Positions 11,880 to 23,073 of a stretch of 64,000 nt of DNA are shown here, piece after piece (within the stretch, counting starts at the first letter, position 1; each line of letters opens with the position of its first letter). Below the pieces are notes generated by a model. That model made no database searches, was not told where the DNA came from, and saw nothing but the letters and a program-made list of their open reading frames with translations. A program made the translations under genes and the position numbers. Origin of the DNA: Centrapalus pauciflorus (lineage: Eukaryota; Streptophyta; Magnoliopsida; Asterales; Asteraceae); assembly GCA_020465985.1 (NCBI GenBank), contig JAANYP010001803.1:124001-188000 (forward strand). The letters are read 5' to 3'.

Positions 11880-12292
11880 GTGTCTATGTGGACGTTGTTC
11901 ATGCTTCATTGCGAATGAGAAACCAATGTCTCAAACGAAGATGTAATTCTACGTTTGATACGTAAACATCAAGGAATCTATATTTTAGTAATAAATCTTG
12001 TCTCCGCGGTATAAAACATAATAAGACGTAAGAATTTTCGTTTGCAAAGTGCTTTAGATCGTGATCCATGTCACCGCCGGGCTTAATGAAGTAAAAAAAA
12101 ATCTTCGAGTACGGGCGTTCGTTACGTAACCCAACTGTTGCATAACTTCTCTCTCAAGCATGTCTTTTGTTAGTTTATCAAGTTGTACATAATCAATATA
12201 ATTTACAACACCTCCTTCGTATCTTCTCGAGGATAATTCAGTGAATAAGCCACCATGGTGAAGATTTATGGTGATTAGATCATCAAACTCAT
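11880..12292 (-). pseudogene. PB1-like domain remnant in the MULE
   Basis: The minus-strand reading DEFDDLITINLHHGGLFTEL, then a YIDYVQLDKLTKDMLEREV block ending in LGYV, resembles the PB1-like N-terminal domain that accompanies plant mudrA-type transposases (ligand loop 'HHGG', then a 'D.L' helix, then 'LGY'). A splice acceptor CTACACAG lies just upstream of DEFDD at about 12292. A stop interrupts the frame near 12060, and the tail shifts frame. It lies downstream of the transposase gene on the same strand. Confidence 0.55.
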
Positions 12293-12559
12293 CTGTGTAG
12301 AAAATAAAATGTTTAAGAATGTAAGATTGTAGATAATGATTTGTAAATATTATGTGAATAACATGAAGTGTAGATACCGTAGTAATGTTGGTCCACGCCT
12401 GTTTGATTCGATGGTCTGATCTTCCAAAGTGAGAGATGTCTCACAACATTATTTGAAGTCGTCATTGGACGACGAGTGTTAGTAGGGTTTTATGTGTTTG
12501 TTATTGTTGTTCGAGGGTTTGTGTTACCTTGTTGAAGTTCGTTGACTAAAATGTTTGTT

Positions 12560-12775
12560 GGGTTATTCGATGTTGGTTCATCCACCTAGGCAAAAAAAGT
12601 CACAAGTTAGATGTTCTGGCATGTTCACGAAGTCATACGTCGCGCAACAGTAGTAGCGTCGACCAGCGTGCATCGATGAGTTCGAGTTTTGTATGAGAGC
12701 TGCATCCCCACACTTGCAGGTAACGATTGTTTTTCTACGATATTGGTTATTGGGAATAATAGAGCAAGTTGTCAT
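12560..12775 (-). pseudogene. GRF-type zinc-finger segment in the MULE
   Basis: It reads CKCGDAALIQNSNS, then HAGRRYYCC, then LTCDFFCLGG. The spacing CxCG ... GRRYYxC ... CxFF is that of the GRF zinc finger found in transposon-associated and nucleic-acid-processing proteins. A 65-codon frame runs from an ATG at 12775. No complete gene can be drawn around it. It may be a 5' exon of the PB1-like gene downstream or of a separate small gene. Confidence 0.55.
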
Positions 12776-12850
12776 TATAATGATATACTTTACGATATCT
12801 TACAATTACAATGAAATTGAAAGAATATTTATAGACAAGATTATGTCACT

Positions 12851-13035
12851 GTTAATTGGTGTTAGGAACACCGAATGTCAAGAACGGTAAGATTCTGTCA
12901 GCCCGGAGGTGACAAGTCCATGTAATTCGGTGTTAGGAACACCGAATGTCAGGAACAGTAAGATTCTGTCAGCCCGGAGGTGACAAGTCCCTGTAATTCG
13001 GTGTTACGAACACCGAATGTCAGCAACAATAATAT
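12851..13035 (+). repeat. Palindromic tandem array M1 (about 71-bp unit, ~2.5 copies)
   Basis: Units begin TAATTCGGTGTTAGGAACAC and contain GATTCTGTCAGCCCGGAGGT before the next copy. Each unit carries the inverted repeat TTCGGTGTT-(2-3 nt)-AACACCGAA. The same unit forms array M2 at 16350-16765, and a partial copy lies at about 11228-11252 just inside the left TIR. Confidence 0.93.
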
Positions 13036-13052
13036 TCTTTAGGAAAAACAAC

Positions 13053-13525
13053 AGTTGGTTAACTCGTACGCATAGTTATCGGACGTGAAACATGTCTCAA
13101 GACATGGTTTTTAAATGTTCACATAAAATGACAAAAGTAGCCTACATGTCTACTTTGGCACCAGAAAAATCGTGTCTGCCAATGTTTTTGTAATCAACTG
13201 TTTAAATATTATTTAAGTTCATACAAAATACTAACTAGTCATATAGTTGTTTTACAAGTTGGTTAACTCGTACACATAGTTATCGGACGTCAAACATGTC
13301 TCAAGGCATGGTTTTTAAATGTTCACATAAAATGAGAAAAGTAGCATACATGTCTACTTTGGCACCAAAAAAATCGTGTATGTCAATGTTTTTGTAATCA
13401 ACTGTTTCATACAACATATTATCTAGTCATATAGTTGTTTTACAAGTTGGTTAACTCGTACGCATAGTTATCAGACATCAAACATGTCTCAAGGCATGGT
13501 TTTTAAATGTTCACATAAAATGAAC
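13053..13525 (+). repeat. Long tandem repeat, ~190-204 bp unit, ~2.4 copies
   Basis: Copies start with GTTGGTTAACTCGTAC at 13053, 13257 and 13445. They share ACATGTCTCAAG(A/G)CATGG and GTCTACTTTGGCACCA. The third copy is truncated by the next, shorter repeat. Confidence 0.9.
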
Positions 13526-13627
13526 ACATATGTTACAACACATAAAATTCAATTTAGAAACACATATGTTACAAGACATAAAATTCAATTAGGAAACACA
13601 TATGTTACAACACATAAAATTCAATAC
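13526..13627 (+). repeat. Short tandem repeat, ~35 bp unit, three copies
   Basis: The unit is AACACATATGTTACAACACA followed by TAAAATTCAAT, repeated three times with small changes, immediately 3' of the transposase gene's stop codon (minus strand). Confidence 0.9.
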
Positions 13628-13644
13628 AAATAGATAGTAGAACA

Positions 13645-16190
13645 CTACTGATTTGTTGGTTGCGAGTTTCGGCATGTTGTCCGATTGTGACCTGGTTGAT
13701 GACAAATCTCACATCTTCGAATACGTTTATCTTCGGGATCTCGAATATCCATCTCATTACGTATTCGGCGACCACGTCTTCTCCCCTTGGCTGTTGTGAA
13801 TCTAGTTCTATATCTTTTTAATCTCCATCCAGGTTCTGTCCATAATTCCTTGTGTTTTAGTGGTTGAAAGTTACACCTGTATTGTTTTCGATACGTATCA
13901 GTCGTGTAGACGTCATGGACAATGGTATCCAAGGAAGCACCTCTTTGTCTACATACGGCTATTGCATGTGAGCATGGCAACCTATTCATCTGCCATTTTT
14001 CACATGTGCACGTACGACGTAAAAAGTCAACGGTATACTCATTTCCCCCTCCCCCTATCATTTGTCGTCAAGTTTGAGACCACCTTGTACGTACCCCGTG
14101 CATAATTAAATTCAGCTATTGTGTGTTCTTGTCGAGCCATTCAAGAAGCATGAACAAACGCCACATTCTTGATGGTAACGGCGTATCGCAATTCAATGTT
14201 ATTTCACAATGCTTTTTGAAATGCTCCACACACTTGTTGAAAGTGTATTCAATGCAAGCTCCAATTGGTAGTAGTCTGGCTGCACGCAAGGAATTCTTCA
14301 TGCACTCTGCTATGTTAGTTGTGAGGTCGCCCTAACGCATATGATCACGATCATGCACTAGAGTCCATTTACTTGTACCAATTTCCTTTAGATACTTCCA
14401 AGCATCCTCATTTAGTTGCCTGCATTCTCTAACGAAATATTTGTACTTCCTCTTTTGGGTTATAGAACCCATGCCCCAACACAGTTTCTTCAATGTTGAT
14501 ACCTTGAACTGTGTCATAAGATTGCTTCGTACATGGCGCAGACAATAACGATGGTAAGCAAACGGCTCCATCCAATCATGCAGAATCTGCATTGCGTTGA
14601 TGATCCCTTTATGTATGTCCGAATTTACACACAGAGGCTCTGTTGTTCTATTGGCAACGTACAACCTAAACATTTCAAAGAACCATGCCCAACTATCATT
14701 TGATTCTTCATCAATGATAGCATATGCAATTTGCAACACATGGTTGTTTGCATCTTTTGTAACTGTCGTTAGTAACTTTCCTTTATAAGAACCACTCAAA
14801 TGTGTTCCATCAACACAAATTACCAGAACACATCTTTGAAACGCTTTTATAGCAGGTTCGAAACTCCAAAAGACATATTTGAAAGTCGCACAGTCAGGTT
14901 GACTTTGAGGATGATGTTGCCATTCAACAATTGTGTCTTTGTTTGCAGACTTTAATGTCTTGATGTACAGTGGCAACTCTTGGAAGTTGCTTTCCCAACT
15001 ACCATAAATATTCTCAATAGCCTTCTTTCGCTCATGCCACCCCTTCATATAAGACACATTGAGTTTAAATTCATGCTTTATATGGGTCTGTACTTGTTTC
15101 ACAGTCATGTCGATCCTTTCTCTTACGAAATGGCTTACACTAACAGCTATGTCCTTCGATTTTAAGGACTGGTTATTGGTGCGGACAACGCTCCCATAGC
15201 AATTATGTGCATCCACCCACTTATAAATTTGCCACAAATCGTTTTTCTTTTTCTTTGATGCACGAACTATCTACTTGCACTCGCGTGTTTGGACAACTTC
15301 CTGGGATGGTTTATGAGTCGTGTAACACTTCGCTTTAAAGATGGTGGGTGTGCTTTCCACAACAATGAGCTCTCTATTTTGTTGGATATTCCATCTTCTA
15401 ATGGCAAATATAAGCTCCACTTATTCCCTTGAAGCACATATTCCGCCTTATTATGTTAGTTGTGTGACATCACATATCTCCTCATCTTCAACCCAATCTG
15501 GTAAGTCGTTTTCATTCATGTTTTCTTGAAACACAAAAGTAGTTGCTACTATATTTTGAGAAGGAACTTCCACATCTTCGTCATCGTCAGTGTCAGGATG
15601 TAATTCTTCGTCAACAGATTCTTCCTGCGGTACGGAATGTTCAGAGCTACAGTCATCCGAATCTTCAAACCCATCGCAAGTCGCGGTGCCTTCACGATCA
15701 TCATGATACTGTGAACCATGTAACACGATTTCTAATCCAGTATCACGTTGTTGTGTACTTTCTAGATGCTCAGTAAAGTTGCATTGTTGATTACTTATTT
15801 TCTATGATAATGGAAACCTCGTTTGGCCTACGTCGTATTCTTGATACATATAAGCAATATGTTGTGAAACAAAATCATAACTGAGGCTGACGTCCATAGC
15901 ATCTGACACACTGATATTTGTTGAAGTTGTTCCAAAAATGAAATTGATTGTGTTGGTGCTTGATTGTGTTCCTCCAAGATAACTTCGACGTGTCCCATAA
16001 AATGATGTTGTGTGCTCGCCAAGTAGTACAACACGCCTAAGCTTTCATCGCCAAGAACTTCCGATCGAATGTCAATACCTTGGAATTGATATAAAAGGTA
16101 CAAGCAAACTTTGGACACCCTCCTATTAACTTGCAGTCTAGACGTTGGCAAATCTACAAAAATCATTATAGGACATACGTTGCTCAATAA
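13645..16190 (-). pseudogene. mudrA-type MULE transposase, inactivated
   Basis: Order along the minus strand: an acidic N-terminal part (15726-15451, Asp/Glu-rich); a MuDR-type domain ending in KKKKNDLWQIYKWVDAHNC (about 15390-15200); the DDE transposase core with VICVDGTHLSGSYKGKLL near 14820-14770, CVNSDIHKGIIN near 14620 and HRYCLRHVRSNL near 14550; a SWIM zinc finger CTCEKWQMNRLPCSHAIAVC (14010-13950); and a C-terminal CCHC knuckle CEICHQPGHNRTTC (about 13710-13670). Damage: a stop near 15273 before LWQIYKW, a TAG at 14332-14334, and frame changes between 14116 and 14050 just before the SWIM finger. This is the transposase family that mobilises elements with long TIRs. FAR1/FHY3 proteins are domesticated relatives, and one lies just outside this element. 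Confidence 0.9.
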
Positions 16191-16349
16191 CTATGGTAGA
16201 AGTATGGGTTCTGGAATCACAAGTAACACACACAACGCCGCAATACAAATTAACAAGAAACGGACTATGTGGCTCCATAAGAAAACAGTATAGGTTTAGA
16301 ATCGAAAAATATTATTTGTGGATGATAAGGTGTTATTTCTTCCATAAAT

Positions 16350-16765
16350 TTTAGGAACACTGAATGTCAGGAATAGTAAGATTCTGTCAGCCCGGAGGTG
16401 ACAAGGCCCTGTAATTTGGTGTTAGGAACACCGAATGTCAGGGGCAGTAAGATTCTGTCAGCCCGGAAGTGACAAGATCCTGTAATTCGGTGTTACGAAC
16501 ACCGAATGTTAGGAACAGTAAGATTTCGTCAGCTTGGAGGTGACAAGTCTCTGTAATTCGGTGTTAGGAACACCGAATGTCAGGAACACTAAGATTCTGT
16601 CAGCCCAGAGGTGACAAGGCCTTGTAATTCGCTGTTACAAACACCGAATGTTGAGAACAGTAAGATTCTGTCAGCCCGGAGGTGACATGGCCCTGTAATT
16701 CGGTGTTAGGAACATCGAATGTCAGTAACATTAAAATTCTGAACACCGAATGTCACCGAACGCCG
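16350..16765 (+). repeat. Palindromic tandem array M2 (about 71-bp unit, ~5.7 copies)
   Basis: It is the same unit and orientation as array M1. Copies begin near 16410, 16481, 16553, 16625 and 16696, after a partial first unit. Each has the TTCGGTGTT...AACACCGAA palindrome and the CAGCCCGGAGGTGACA block. M2 lies just upstream of the transposase gene (minus) and of the plus-strand PB1-like gene, so it sits in a divergent intergenic region. Confidence 0.95.
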
Positions 16766-16869
16766 ATACATTATAAATAGACCGTGTTACTAAATTTTTG
16801 TTCACAAATCGTGGTGACCTAATATCTTTGTTCAAAAATCATAGTGACTAAATATATTTCTTCACAAAA

Positions 16870-17499
16870 ATGAGTTCAAGTGGAGGAACTAAAAGTTGGT
16901 ACATTTCTGGACCAGAAAATCCGAGACCTGACCTTGAGCATTACGGTAGTTTATCTTCTTAATTTTTTTATATTTAACTTTTTTGACTATTTTATGCATC
17001 TATAAATAGTTTCACTTTCACATATGAGTTTCAAGATGTCTTTAGCATCAAAGTTCATGTAAACGGAGTTTTCACAAATAAGCCAGGTCGAGATTACATC
17101 CATTGCAAAATCCATTACGTTCATTGCGTTTAAATACAACAATTTAATGAATGATAGTTCAAAGCTGACCTTCTTCAAGAAGCTTTAGGATACCCTCCAA
17201 GGTATCAAAACAAATGATTTTACTACCATGTAACTGGTGTTGACTTGGATTCAAATCCACATCCGTTAGATGCTGGTTATCATTGGAATTGGTTGCTGAA
17301 TAGTACAACCACACATAAATTGATATCAATTTACATTTCTGATGTGAAACTGCATAATCTGTATGATCCACCAAGACTACCACGGGCTGAGCACAACCGG
17401 TTGAAGGCATTGTCTATCCTCTATCGTAGGATGGACAATAATGAGGAGGTAGTTGAGTCTACTAGAGATGATGAGGGATTTGGTGAATCTAGCAATTAG
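16870..17499 (+). pseudogene. PB1-like domain gene on the plus strand of the MULE, uncertain structure
   Basis: A start at 16870 reads MSSSGGTKSWYISGPENPRP and ends at a possible donor, CG|GTAGTT (16945). A downstream block reads FQDVFSIKVHVNGVFTNKPG (about 17029-17090), the typical strand-loop of a PB1-like domain. A third block (about 17165-17499) has LGYPPRYQNK and YYHVTGVDLDSNPHPLDAG, and ends in an acidic tail at the TAG at 17497. A stop at about 17130 separates blocks two and three, and I could not find splice sites that keep phase, so it is either multi-exon or decayed. It is divergent from the transposase gene, with array M2 between them. Confidence 0.5.
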
Positions 17500-18420
17500 G
17501 TTCAGTTTGAATGGTTGGTGGATGTACGTGTTTTCCTTATTGGTTATCATGTTATTGTTTATTGTCTTGATTGTTAGCATCTTATTGTACATTGTCTTGA
17601 GGGTTAGCATATTTGATTACGAACGTTGGGTTAACATAAGTCGAAATCTGGTTTTATTCATATCAATATAAGTTTCGTCTTAAAAATATCAAGTATTGCT
17701 AGAATGAATTGTTTTAAATTTGAATAGACATGACATATTCTTATAAATTTGGAAATTTGATCATTCTAACACATAATTGGTTAACTACTAATTTTAATAT
17801 CTTATAGTAAATAAAACATGACATAAAGACTTTAATATTTTAAAACTTTAAAATAAAAATGTTGGTGCGAAAAACCAATTTTAATACAACAACTGTAAAT
17901 TCAGTCACTGATTTATAATTTAACCACTAATGTATAATTGAAAATATTACAATACGATACAAATCTTTTATAGAATGTGTATCAACTAAGAATGTAAGTT
18001 ATAAAATATAGGACAAATTTCTTCAATTAAACTTTTTGATTACAATTTTATAAATTTTAGTTTTATTTTTACTACAATGAGTTATAAAGTCTAGGTTTTG
18101 CATGATAACATAAACTTCAACCACTGATTTATAAAATATATACAATAAAGGGATATTTGTCTAAAAACAATTTTAATTAAGACAAACAATTTCAACAAAT
18201 TTAAGATACAACAACTGTAAAATCAACCACTGATTTATAATTTAAAATATTACAATACGATACAAATGTTTTTTTCACATCGTAAATTAAGGGGGAGTAG
18301 GACAAATATGACAATGATGGCCTTGTTGTCTGTTAGGGTGTCAATCAAGTCTAGAAGCAATGGTACTTTGTGGCATTGGATTTTCTGTCGTTTCAAATTC
18401 AGGTTGGGATGGGTTATCAT
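17500..18420. other. AT-rich interior of the MULE, no gene seen
   Basis: It contains two diverged copies of a segment with ACAACTGTAAA, then CACTGATTTATAATTTAA, then TTACAATACGATACAAAT (about 17885-17970 and 18208-18270). No coding pattern is visible. Confidence 0.6.
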
Positions 18421-18429
18421 TAAGAGTTC

Positions 18430-21235
18430 ATTGAATCCAGCCTGGACTTATTCCATGATCGTCTAGGTTTTGTAATGTCGATTGAAATTCATGAAAATGT
18501 ATAGGTGATCGAACATATGAAGGACCTCCCATCTCCAAACTAGTAAATACGTGAATGTTAATTGGTGGAGGTTGTGGAGAGCTAAATTGAGGGGAATAAA
18601 AATTGTGATACGAAGGAGTTGAAATAATAGAATCTGGCTGCAATTGAGATTGTGTATCCCTCTGTGTCTGAAAAGGTTGTGAGGGACCGCCCGTGTCGAT
18701 TACAACCTGACTTTGTTATGCGTACTGTGTGTTGTCATACATATTAAAATAATTTTGTACCACAGGATTTGGCTCAAATGTTAAATGTTCCCCTAAATTT
18801 GCATTAGAAGTACCAGCTACTTGATGACCAAACATGGTTTGTGTGCCGTCATTAAACGTCGGTGAAAAATGTAAGTTAGAATCCATATAACCATCAACGC
18901 TGTACGACACATCTTCTTCATTCAAATCTGGGATAAGAGGATGCGGAACTGATACGTTTGCACCGGAGACAGATTGATAGGTTGCCCCAGGATAGTTGGT
19001 AAAATCAACAAGAAAATACTGATATGGCATGTCTAAATGACGGCTACCCCCAGCTCGATCCATGTACTGTTGGATGCCATAGCGTTCCTGTTGACTTAGA
19101 TTGCTTCCTGACTGATACAAATGGCTCAGCCCCTCAAACTGTTAAGACAATATATATTATTACATAAAGTCAATAATCTCTTTTTATATATGTAAATGAT
19201 TCAATTAATGAAAAATGACTTACCGCTAAAATCCTAGATCCAACAATGTTTTTGAACCCTGGACGACCACTTGATTGAGGACGAACGATGTGATTAACCA
19301 TTCGCTAAAAGCACAATCTATTATATTCAATACTGGCATCAGAGTTATTTGAGAAAATACCATTGACGATATTTTCATGTCTCGAATGCCACTGTTGAAT
19401 ATAATTTCCGTGCTTACTAAGCCAATCAACTTTCTTACCCACCCGATTGATTTTGTGCACCTTTTTGTGCTGATCAGATGTAAATAATAAGTTGTTTGAC
19501 GGGATGGTCTAAACCATATTAAATTATCTCATTACCCTGCTCGGTAAGTGTGGTTCAACAATCTCCCAACATATTAAATATGTGTTGCATCTCTAAGATT
19601 GAAAACCACTTCTACAATCAACGTGTAGATGAGGCAGGAATTCAACATATGGTGTCTAGTTAAACTAGCACATAATAGAGAGTAACAAGTAAGTGTGGTT
19701 CATAACTTTTGTAGTTTAAAAAATGTAAAGCTTGAATTCAAATTAATATACCTCGTTATTTTCTAATATCAATAGAGTGTAGCGAGTCGCTTTTAAACAA
19801 TGTGTTCCGGTTTCAGCGAAACTGTGACTCCCTCTCCATCCATATCACTAAATATCTAGTCAATATTCAATTTTGAAAATCGTATTACAATTATAATATA
19901 TATCATATTCATTTTGTAGTTATCCTATATAAAAGTTACAATGGCCAGTCAGGTCAGTCGGGGAGGCAGGACTCTTCGGTATAATACCTTTCGAATATCC
20001 AACGACCAAACCCGATCAGACTATCCTAGACACCACCAATAACAATTATATGGATAACTACAACATGTATATGTATATGCTATATGTTCTAATTTAATTA
20101 TTTCATAGTGTTAATACATTGTTTATTTTTTTTATATTTCTGATCTCAATGAAAACTTAACATTGTAATGAAATATATAACAATTGGTTTTAAAATAAAC
20201 TTAATATATATTTTCATTTAAGTATAACTAAATTTAAATATATTATACAGTGAAATCTATTTTTAATGCACGTACTTTTGCTTAATAAAATAAATTTAAT
20301 ATATTTATATTTAATTACAACTAAACTGTAAAATATTATACTATAAAAGAAAAAATTTAAATTTAAATGTAACAATAAAGTGAAATTAAAAAATACTAAC
20401 CTTGCACCAAAAGGAAAGACAATGTTGTTTTGTGGTACTGTCATTGTAGGGTGAATAATAGGAATTCTCTCCCAAGCCCAAAGTTGTAACAATAAAAGTG
20501 GACCATACACATACTGTGTGTCGGGATATGTAGCGTGGTATAAACTTCGATATAATCGTGCCAGGACAGCACTACCCCAACTCATTCGATTGCGACGATC
20601 CAAATTAATTAAATTTTCAGAATCCGGAAGCAATGTACCTCCTAGTATGTACATAATATACACACGGGCCCTTTGTCTAGGACCTTCATCAGCACCCCGG
20701 ACCGCTTGTTGGATTTCTATCATTAAAGCACTCATCTTCACAAACAACCCAGATACTTGGTTCTCCATGGGCACGAAACCAAGATAAGTTAGACACAATT
20801 TGTTAACTTGCTGGGAAGTAAGTTTAAGATCAGCACCAGTTACGACATCTCCATCCACTGGCAATCCCCATAACACGTGTACATCTTCCAGAGTAACGGT
20901 AGTCTCGCCCATAAGAAGATGAAAGGTCTCCGGCCGCCATCTCTCTACAAGAGCAGTGATCAAGTGCCAATCAATTTTATGGTTTCTGCATTAAAAAATT
21001 CCACGAAAACCGGCATCCTCGATAATTGTCATTACAACCTGCGGTATCGGATGCTACTTCAGATGTTTCCATAATTTTCCATCGCCACGACGAACCTCCA
21101 ACGGAATGCCAAGTTTTTTGTTTTATTCGGGTTCGTTCTCGTTCAATTGAAATAACTCGAACACCCGATGTTCTTCATTTAAAAACAATAGCTCGTCATT
21201 AATTGGCCCAGCAAATATTTCTTCTTGACCAGCCA
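18430..21235 (-). pseudogene. Plant mobile domain (PMD, MAIN/MAIL1-like) gene of the MULE, decayed
   Basis: The first exon starts near 21235 with MAGQEEIFAGPINDE and holds the diagnostic ALVERWRPETFHLLMGE and VHVLWGLPVDGD blocks, ending near 20404 with TMTVPQNNIVFPFGA. Later blocks in the right order are GSHSFAETGTHCLKATRYTL (about 19850-19790), CWEIVEPHLPSRVMR (about 19590-19545), KVDWLSKHGNYIQQWHSRHE (about 19430-19375), and a C-terminal low-complexity part (19120-18430). The first exon has three in-frame stops before VERWRP, and stops also fall in the 19680-19500 block, so it is a pseudogene. PMD proteins occur as host silencing factors and as passengers of MULEs and gypsy elements. This copy lies inside the TIRs and counts as a passenger. 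Confidence 0.85.
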
Positions 21236-21611
21236 TTATAGAAATTAAAGTAAGTGTTTAAAAAGATAAAGATTTAGAGAGTGGGATATAGATATACAAA
21301 TAATGTTTAAGTTTAAGAAGGTTATGAAAATTGATGTGTTTAACTTTCTTATATATAGGGGAGTGGGGGAGTTCACAGGCACTGAAGAAGACAAAATAAA
21401 AAGACTGTTTCGGTCTGCCATTCGGGGTTGGGAATGGCAAAGAAGACAAAAACCTGCAAAAAGTGATCGGAAAAGCTGCATTTGGTAGTCTAAACACCGA
21501 ATGGAGTACATGACAAGAAAAACACTGAAAAGCTGCAATCGGTTGTCTCAAGACCGAATGGAGGTAGAAGACAACCAAAAAAGCTGATGTGCCCTATCCA
21601 ACCTATCCTGA

Positions 21612-21718
21612 CATTCGGTCTTCAGAAAACCAAATATAGTAGATTTGTAAAATTAAAAAAAAAGGTATTAGTTTTGATGTAATTGTTAAAAATTAACGTA
21701 CTTTTAAAAATTTTTCCC
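21612..21718 (-). repeat. Right terminal inverted repeat of the MULE
   Basis: It is the inverted partner of 11050-11153. The inner end is CATTCGGTCTTCAGAAAACC and the outer end is AAATTTTTCCC, followed by AATCAT. Just inside it (21400-21600) are several CCGAATG/CATTCGG words, related to the array motif. Confidence 0.92.
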
Positions 21719-22039
21719 AATCATATGATTACATTAATTAACTTCGTATGAAAAAATCAAATAAGTACTCTTAAAATTTTTTGAAGAGGTTTTTTTTACC
21801 CTGCATTCAATCAATGAAGAGGGATTTCTATTAAGTTTCATGAGTTTTATAATGGCTGATTCAATCGACAAATAAGAATATGCATCATGTTAGATTATAT
21901 TTTACTTTAAAGTTTTGATTTTGCATATTGAGTTTAATCATATTATCGATAAAAAATACTTTAGATGTTTAGAAATTGTTTGACGTAACTTATTATTATT
22001 GTGATCAGATGGAATAAATGATAAACGTAAACATTCATT

Positions 22040-22444
22040 GATTGATGACATTGACAAAAAATTGTTATATAGTGCGTGAGGGAGAACAAAAAGAGCCAAC
22101 TAATGTATTTGATGAATCCATCAGGTACTCTACTATTGGAAAAACATTGCTAACTCAATTGATACATATAACTATTATAATTAATGGGGTCTAGTAAAGG
22201 GTTTTGGCATTCGAAAACATCAACTTAATAGGCACAATGTTACAAATGAAGCTTATCGGAGAATATTTGTTTGTAACAAGCAATGTTATAAAGATATGAA
22301 TAATAAGAGACGGTCTAGAGACGATGTGAAACGTCATAGTATTAAACGGACCAGTTGTAAAACGATATTACAAGTGATATTATCAAAGTAAGGAGAGTGG
22401 ATCGTCGACAAGTTTTGACGTACATAACCATCCTCTTGATCCTC
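22040..22444 (+). pseudogene. FAR1/FHY3-like pseudogene, part 1 (N-terminal FAR1 DNA-binding domain)
   Basis: Fragments in different frames give the FAR1-type zinc-finger region: NVTNEAYRRIFVCNKQCYKD (about 22230-22290), KRTSCKTILQVIL (about 22345-22385), GEWIVDK, and the hallmark HNHPLD (about 22424-22441). The frame has stops and shifts, so it is not functional. The sequence stops in the middle of the domain at the target duplication of element B and resumes at 35870. FAR1/FRS proteins are MULE-transposase-derived transcription factors of phytochrome-A signalling. This copy could be a host gene remnant or a MULE-lineage relative. Confidence 0.8.
22440..22444 (+). repeat. Target site duplication of element B, left copy
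   Basis: TCCTC here equals TCCTC at 35865-35869, directly outside the two LTRs. It proves a single insertion event into the FAR1-like sequence. Confidence 0.95.
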
Positions 22445-22791
22445 TGTAATGATGTATTCCCGTATATTTTCAGCACCTTAATGATATTCTTATCATATAC
22501 ATGAAGAAACAAGCTCAATAAATGTAATATGATGAAGAAGAGACAATATGAATGTTGAGAGAATAAGACAATATGGCGGCTGTAGCTTTTGATTCAAATG
22601 TCAACCGTGTCTTTTGAAAAGTAACCCTAGGAGCCTTTTCTAGGCTCCTTTAATTAACTTACATAACATGACACTTTTGGCCCCTACACTTTGCATAAAC
22701 ATAAATTACATAGAAATAAAATACAAGACAAATTACAAAGACAATAAATATTACAAAACAACTCCTAAGATCGAAATAAATAAATCTATCA
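22445..22791 (-). repeat. 3' LTR of element B
   Basis: 347 bp, TG...CA. It is identical to 35518-35864 apart from one base in the last few positions (TCTATCA versus TCTAACA on the plus strand). A polypurine tract follows at 22792-22804 (plus-strand ATCTCCCCCTTTT). Confidence 0.96.
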
Positions 22792-23073
22792 ATCTCCCCC
22801 TTTTCGATCACTTAGGAGGTCCTGGAACTCGGGCATGGTCAGTAGATTCTCGAAGACCAAGTATGACGTCGAAGCGTCTGGTTACTTGTCTCAGATGTAG
22901 CCTTTCGTTTAGATATTCAATTCCGCTGAGGATATCCTGAATATCCTGTGGTGAGCATCTAAGTTCTGGATTTGGTTGAGCGTCAAAGTCTTGAACTTTC
23001 TAAGTAAGCGCTGCTCGAACCAATCTGATAGTGCCGTCGGAGTAACAAAGAAGATCCTCAAAGTGCATGAATC

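Larger units (their letters stand above)
11050..21718. mobile_element. Complete Mutator-like element (MULE), about 10.7 kb
   Basis: Long terminal inverted repeats (11050-11153 and 21612-21718) bound a region whose central gene is a mudrA-type transposase. Both outer ends are GGGAAAAATTT. A perfect 6-bp direct repeat, AATCAT, touches both ends (11044-11049 and 21719-21724); MULEs normally make 8-11 bp duplications, so this is short. Inside, from left to right: a PB1-like remnant (minus), a GRF-type zinc finger (minus), palindromic array M1, other repeats, mudrA (minus), array M2, a PB1-like segment (plus) and a PMD gene (minus). All coding parts show damage, so the element is probably not autonomous now. 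Confidence 0.85.
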
